A DNA stretch of 8,465 nt from an uncultured Clostridia bacterium (GTDB lineage: Bacteria; Bacillota; Clostridia; Oscillospirales; CAG-272): contig CAJONA010000045.1 in assembly GCA_905235755.1 (NCBI GenBank), forward strand, positions 1-8,465. Reading direction: 5' to 3'. Both the position numbers and the translations under genes were made by a program. Below, one piece after another: positions 6,508 through 8,465 of this stretch; positions within the stretch are counted from its first letter, which is position 1, and every line of letters begins with the position of its first letter. The notes under the pieces are model-generated. The model did not search any database. It was not told the DNA's origin and saw only the letters and a program-made list of their open reading frames with translations.

Positions 6508-6539
6508 AAAAAACAAGCCCGCACGGGCTTGTTTTTTTT
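6507..6539. terminator. Bidirectional terminator between convergent queT and XRE genes
   Basis: The stem CAAGCCC (6514-6520) with GGGCTTG (6525-6531) has a GCAC loop, is preceded by seven A (6507-6513) and followed by eight T (6532-6539). Read on the plus strand it ends queT transcription. Read on the minus strand the A-run becomes a T-run and ends the regulator transcript. It overlaps the final base of the queT stop codon and two bases of the regulator's TAA. Confidence 0.9.
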
Positions 6540-6888
6540 ACGTTTCAGCCGGTTTTTCGGGCGGCTCTTCGCCTTCCTCCTCCGATTCGCCGCATAAAGC
6601 GTTCCTTAAATCTATTATAACGGTGTTCAAATGTTCAGCCATCGACATCGGCAGCCCGTCGACCGAGAGACGCGGCGCTTGTTCTCTGCCGAGCAAATAA
6701 TCGGTCGTAACGCCGAATCTGTCTGCTATCTTTATGAGCATTTCGACCGATGGCAGAATATTGTCGTTTTCCCAGTTGGAAACAGATTGCTTTGAAACGA
6801 AAAGATCCTTTGCAAGATCGACCTGAGTCATTCCATTCGCTTCTCTCAGAAGCCGTATTCTTTCGCTCAATATACTTGTAATTGGCAT
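6538..6888 (-). CDS. XRE-family helix-turn-helix transcriptional regulator
   Basis: The 116-residue cytoplasmic protein begins with an XRE/Cro-CI HTH domain at about residues 8-67: LSERIRLLREANGMTQVDLAKDLFVSKQSVSNWENDNILPSVEMLIKIADRFGVTTDYLLG, cited here by its edges LSERIRLLRE...TTDYLLG. The recognition helix is around SKQSVSNWEN (32-41). A short linker and one helix (MAEHLNTVIIDLRNAL) lead to an acidic, Pro/Glu-rich tail (100-116) with no sensor domain. The start at 6888 was chosen because AAAGGAGG sits just upstream at 6893-6900. A TTG further upstream at 6906 would place that ribosome site inside the gene. The gene is divergent from the prepilin-like gene across a 132-bp spacer with a perfect palindrome and a second inverted repeat, so it most likely represses that gene and possibly itself. 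Whether an inducer or antirepressor is involved is not visible. Confidence 0.93.
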   Translation of the reverse strand: MPITSILSERIRLLREANGMTQVDLAKDLFVSKQSVSNWENDNILPSVEMLIKIADRFGVTTDYLLGREQAPRLSVDGLPMSMAEHLNTVIIDLRNALCGESEEEGEEPPEKPAET

Positions 6889-6892
6889 TTTT

Positions 6893-6900
6893 CCTCCTTT
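6893..6900 (-). promoter_or_regulatory. Ribosome binding site of the XRE regulator
   Basis: On the minus strand AAAGGAGG precedes the ATG at 6888 by four bases. It decides the start against the in-frame TTG at 6906, which has no ribosome site of its own. Confidence 0.85.
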
Positions 6901-6905
6901 TATCA

Positions 6906-6934
6906 AAAAAAGTAAAATATTCTAATACTTTTTT
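6906..6934. repeat. AT-rich inverted repeat, possible second operator at the regulator's own leader
   Basis: The arms AAAAAAGTA (6906-6914) and TACTTTTTT (6926-6934) are perfect inverted copies separated by 11 bp. The right arm is preceded by AA, giving an AATACT half-site (6924-6929) that also occurs in the 16-bp palindrome at 6958-6973. Its place just upstream of the regulator's ribosome site fits autoregulation, but the low complexity makes chance possible. Confidence 0.4.
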
Positions 6935-6945
6935 ACCGTTTTTAC

Positions 6946-6974
6946 TTGACAAAACAGCAATACTATAGTATTGT
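6946..6974 (+). promoter_or_regulatory. Sigma-A-type promoter of the prepilin-like gene
   Basis: A perfect -35 TTGACA (6946-6951), a 17-bp spacer and a weaker -10 TATTGT (6969-6974) predict a start near 6981, leaving about 40 nt of leader. A TTGTCA -35-like box for the minus strand overlaps at 6947-6952, so the divergent regulator may start from the same spot with its -10 near 6922-6927, although the spacer there would be 19 bp. Confidence 0.7.
6958..6973. promoter_or_regulatory. Perfect 16-bp palindrome, probable XRE operator
   Basis: CAATACTATAGTATTG is its own reverse complement over all 16 positions. It lies in the spacer of the pilin promoter and covers most of its -10 box, the classical position for a dimeric Cro/CI-type repressor. 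The adjacent divergent gene encodes such a protein. Binding is inferred from position and symmetry. Confidence 0.7.
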
Positions 6975-7020
6975 AATATTGGACTGACAAAAGTCAAATT
7001 TTACATTTAAGGAGAAAAAT

Positions 7021-8328
7021 ATGAAAACACAAACAAAAAAGGGCTTTACAATCGTAGAGCTTGTCATCGTCATCGCTATTATAGCGATCCTCGCGGCGGT
7101 GCTTATCCCGACGTTCTCGAACCTTATCAGAAGAGCGAACGAATCCGCAGACATCCAAGCGGTCAGACAAATGAATACTTATTTGGCTATAAACGAAATT
7201 ACGGAAGGCAAAACCATAATTGACGTTTACACGGCTTTTGAAAACGGAGGAATGACCGCGAAGAACTACAAACCGATGGTATCAGGGCGCTACTACTTCT
7301 GGGATATGGCGGCAAATAGAATTATATATGCCGAATACAACACAACGTCCAAAAAATATGATGTGATTTTCCCGGAAGATTATACAAAACAAGGACAATG
7401 GTTCTCATTGACAGATGACATTGAAAAAGAGTCATATGGTACTCCGACGGTAGACGACGGTACAGCAACCATAAACATTTCAACAGGAGGGCAATTGGCA
7501 AAACTTGTCAGTGACTTAAAAGATATAACAGAAGGCAGAACGGGAGTCCTTGAAGGTTGCAATTTCGAAAGCGGGATTACTAGTGGTATAAAACAGTTAA
7601 AAGGTAATATTGTCATAAATTTAACAAATGATATTGATTTAGGCGGCGCATCTTTCAACATTAATCTCAAAGATGCAAACTTTACACTTAATGGCAATGG
7701 ATACACGTTGAGTGGAATTTGCAACGCTACCGGGTTTGCCGAAAGTTCAAACAACAGTGCGGGGATAACATCGGAATATGGTGCCGCTATCGTAGGTTAT
7801 GCAACAAATTCTAATATAACATTCGAGAATGTAAAAATCAAAGACAGTTATTTTGGAAGTGAAAAAGTAAAAGCTTCGGCTGTATTTGTGGGTCAGGCAG
7901 TCATTGAAAATAGTACAACACAATCAACCGGTACTGTAACCTTTAAAAATACTACTGTTGAAAACTGCACCGTAAAGGGTAAAAAGGGGGTTGCGATTTA
8001 TGTCGGACACAGCAACCCTATTTTTGCTAATAATACCTTAGAAATTAAGTTTGATGGTTCAAATACTGCAACAAACTGTTATGCTGAAGCATATGACACC
8101 GGAAGCGAAGGTCTTATTGGAATAATCACCGGACGTACAACACTAGGCAACGGCAACAATACTGCGAAATTAACGCTTACCGGCCCTGCTCCTATTGTCA
8201 ACAATATAACTATGAAAAGTCGCGGAAAAGAACTGAACTATTGGTATGTTACAAATAATTCTGGGACTGGAACAGGTGTTGAATCGTATAACGGTACTAC
8301 TGTAGAACTTACCAACACCAACAATTGA
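7021..8328 (+). CDS. Prepilin-like protein: type IV pilin N terminus with beta-helix-like C-terminal passenger
   Basis: The 435-residue protein starts with a short basic leader and a textbook class III signal, KKG-FTIVELVIVIAIIAILAAVLIP. Prepilin peptidase would cut after G8 and methylate F9, with the conserved E13 at +5. The amphipathic helix continues to about residue 50 (FSNLIRRANESADIQAVRQMN). Residues about 60-140 form a small globular region. From about 150 to 430 the sequence is Asn/Thr/Gly-rich with recurring short strands such as GNIVINLTNDIDLGG, ANFTLNGNGYTLSG, SNITFENVKIKDSYFG, GTVTFKNTTVENCTVKG and NTLEIKFDGSNTATNCYAE, typical of right-handed beta-helix or adhesin-like domains. 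The function is unknown; surface display, adhesion or glycan binding are plausible. The ribosome site AAGGAG (7009-7014) supports the ATG. No pilus assembly genes are nearby, so it would depend on machinery elsewhere. Upstream are the palindromic operator and the divergent XRE gene. DNA after about 7300 is AT-richer than the operon at left. Confidence 0.85.
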   Translation: MKTQTKKGFTIVELVIVIAIIAILAAVLIPTFSNLIRRANESADIQAVRQMNTYLAINEITEGKTIIDVYTAFENGGMTAKNYKPMVSGRYYFWDMAANRIIYAEYNTTSKKYDVIFPEDYTKQGQWFSLTDDIEKESYGTPTVDDGTATINISTGGQLAKLVSDLKDITEGRTGVLEGCNFESGITSGIKQLKGNIVINLTNDIDLGGASFNINLKDANFTLNGNGYTLSGICNATGFAESSNNSAGITSEYGAAIVGYATNSNITFENVKIKDSYFGSEKVKASAVFVGQAVIENSTTQSTGTVTFKNTTVENCTVKGKKGVAIYVGHSNPIFANNTLEIKFDGSNTATNCYAEAYDTGSEGLIGIITGRTTLGNGNNTAKLTLTGPAPIVNNITMKSRGKELNYWYVTNNSGTGTGVESYNGTTVELTNTNN

Positions 8329-8372
8329 TGATTATAAAATCGTACATTCCGAAAATCAAAACATCATCACCC

Positions 8373-8407
8373 CCCTCTCGGAGCAAAATCCGAGAGGGTG
8401 TTTTTTT
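8373..8407 (+). terminator. Intrinsic terminator of the prepilin-like gene
   Basis: A 10-bp stem, CCCTCTCGGA (8373-8382) with TCCGAGAGGG (8389-8398), has a GCAAAA loop and is followed after TG by seven T (8401-8407). It lies 44 nt past the stop, so the pilin gene is transcribed alone. Confidence 0.9.
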
Positions 8408-8408
8408 G

Positions 8409-8454
8409 CCTTCCCCAGTGGGGGAAGGTGGCGGCGAAGCCGACGGATGAGGTG
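8409..8454. repeat. Interspersed palindromic (REP/MITE-like) repeat, right end uncertain
   Basis: The sequence has a hairpin CCTTCCCC (8409-8416) with GGGGAAGG (8421-8428), a second small hairpin CGGC-GAA-GCCG (8432-8442), then GACGGATGAGGTG. I recall near-identical GGGGAAGGTGGC...GACGGATGAGG sequences scattered between genes in many gut Clostridia. Only one copy is in the window and its right boundary is not certain. Confidence 0.6.
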
Positions 8455-8465
8455 TAAAAGCAATC

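Noticed and set aside
6979..6997. Imperfect inverted repeat TTGGACT/AGTCAA in the pilin leader as another operator or attenuator
   Set aside because: The arms are short with a bulge and no T-run follows, so it is not distinguishable from chance.
8409..8454. CRISPR repeat or tRNA-like element at the right edge
   Set aside because: There is only one copy, no spacers and no tRNA cloverleaf; a dispersed palindromic repeat explains it better.

Overview
The window looks like chromosomal DNA from an uncultured or little-studied gut-type Clostridia (Firmicutes; Oscillospirales, Christensenellales or a similar group). This rests on the strong AGGAGG-type ribosome binding sites, FAD-dependent ThyX, a DUF5685 / Cys-tailed J-protein pair, a QueT-type transporter, a GFTIVELVIVIAIIAILAA-type prepilin, and at the right edge a GGGGAAGGTGG...GACGGATGAGG repeat of a kind I recall from such genomes. 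No database search was possible, so the taxonomy is inference.

Left part (1-5879): seven tightly packed plus-strand genes that are probably one transcription unit. Gaps are 17 nt or less, or the genes overlap. In order: the 3' part of a secreted Tyr-rich parvulin-type foldase; a DUF5685 protein with two Asp-rich helical motifs; a J-domain protein with 11 Cys in its last 28 residues; a six-helix membrane protein; class I mannose-6-phosphate isomerase (manA); FAD-dependent thymidylate synthase (thyX); and a sugar kinase of the aminoglycoside-phosphotransferase fold resembling N-acetylhexosamine 1-kinase. The unit ends in a strong hairpin terminator whose loop carries the -35 box of the next promoter.

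Middle (5880-6540): a sigma-A-type promoter, a short structured leader that resembles a preQ1 riboswitch, and a queT-type ECF substrate-binding component for queuosine precursors. A compact terminator with an A-run on one side and a T-run on the other follows. It can serve both queT and the convergent minus-strand regulator.

Right part (6538-8465): a small XRE-family regulator on the minus strand, divergent from a 435-residue prepilin-like protein. The 132-bp spacer holds a good -35/-10 promoter for the pilin gene, a perfect 16-bp palindrome between and over the promoter boxes, and a second inverted repeat next to the regulator. The natural reading is a regulator that represses the pilin gene and possibly itself. 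The pilin has a canonical class III/type IV signal at its N terminus, but its C-terminal two thirds look like a repetitive beta-helix or adhesin-like passenger in AT-richer DNA. No assembly ATPase, platform protein or prepilin peptidase lies in the window. The window ends with the pilin terminator and an interspersed palindromic repeat.

The best candidates for something undescribed are the regulator/operator/orphan-pilin cassette, the leader upstream of queT with its extra GNRA mini-hairpin, and the DUF5685 / Cys-tailed J-protein / membrane-protein module.
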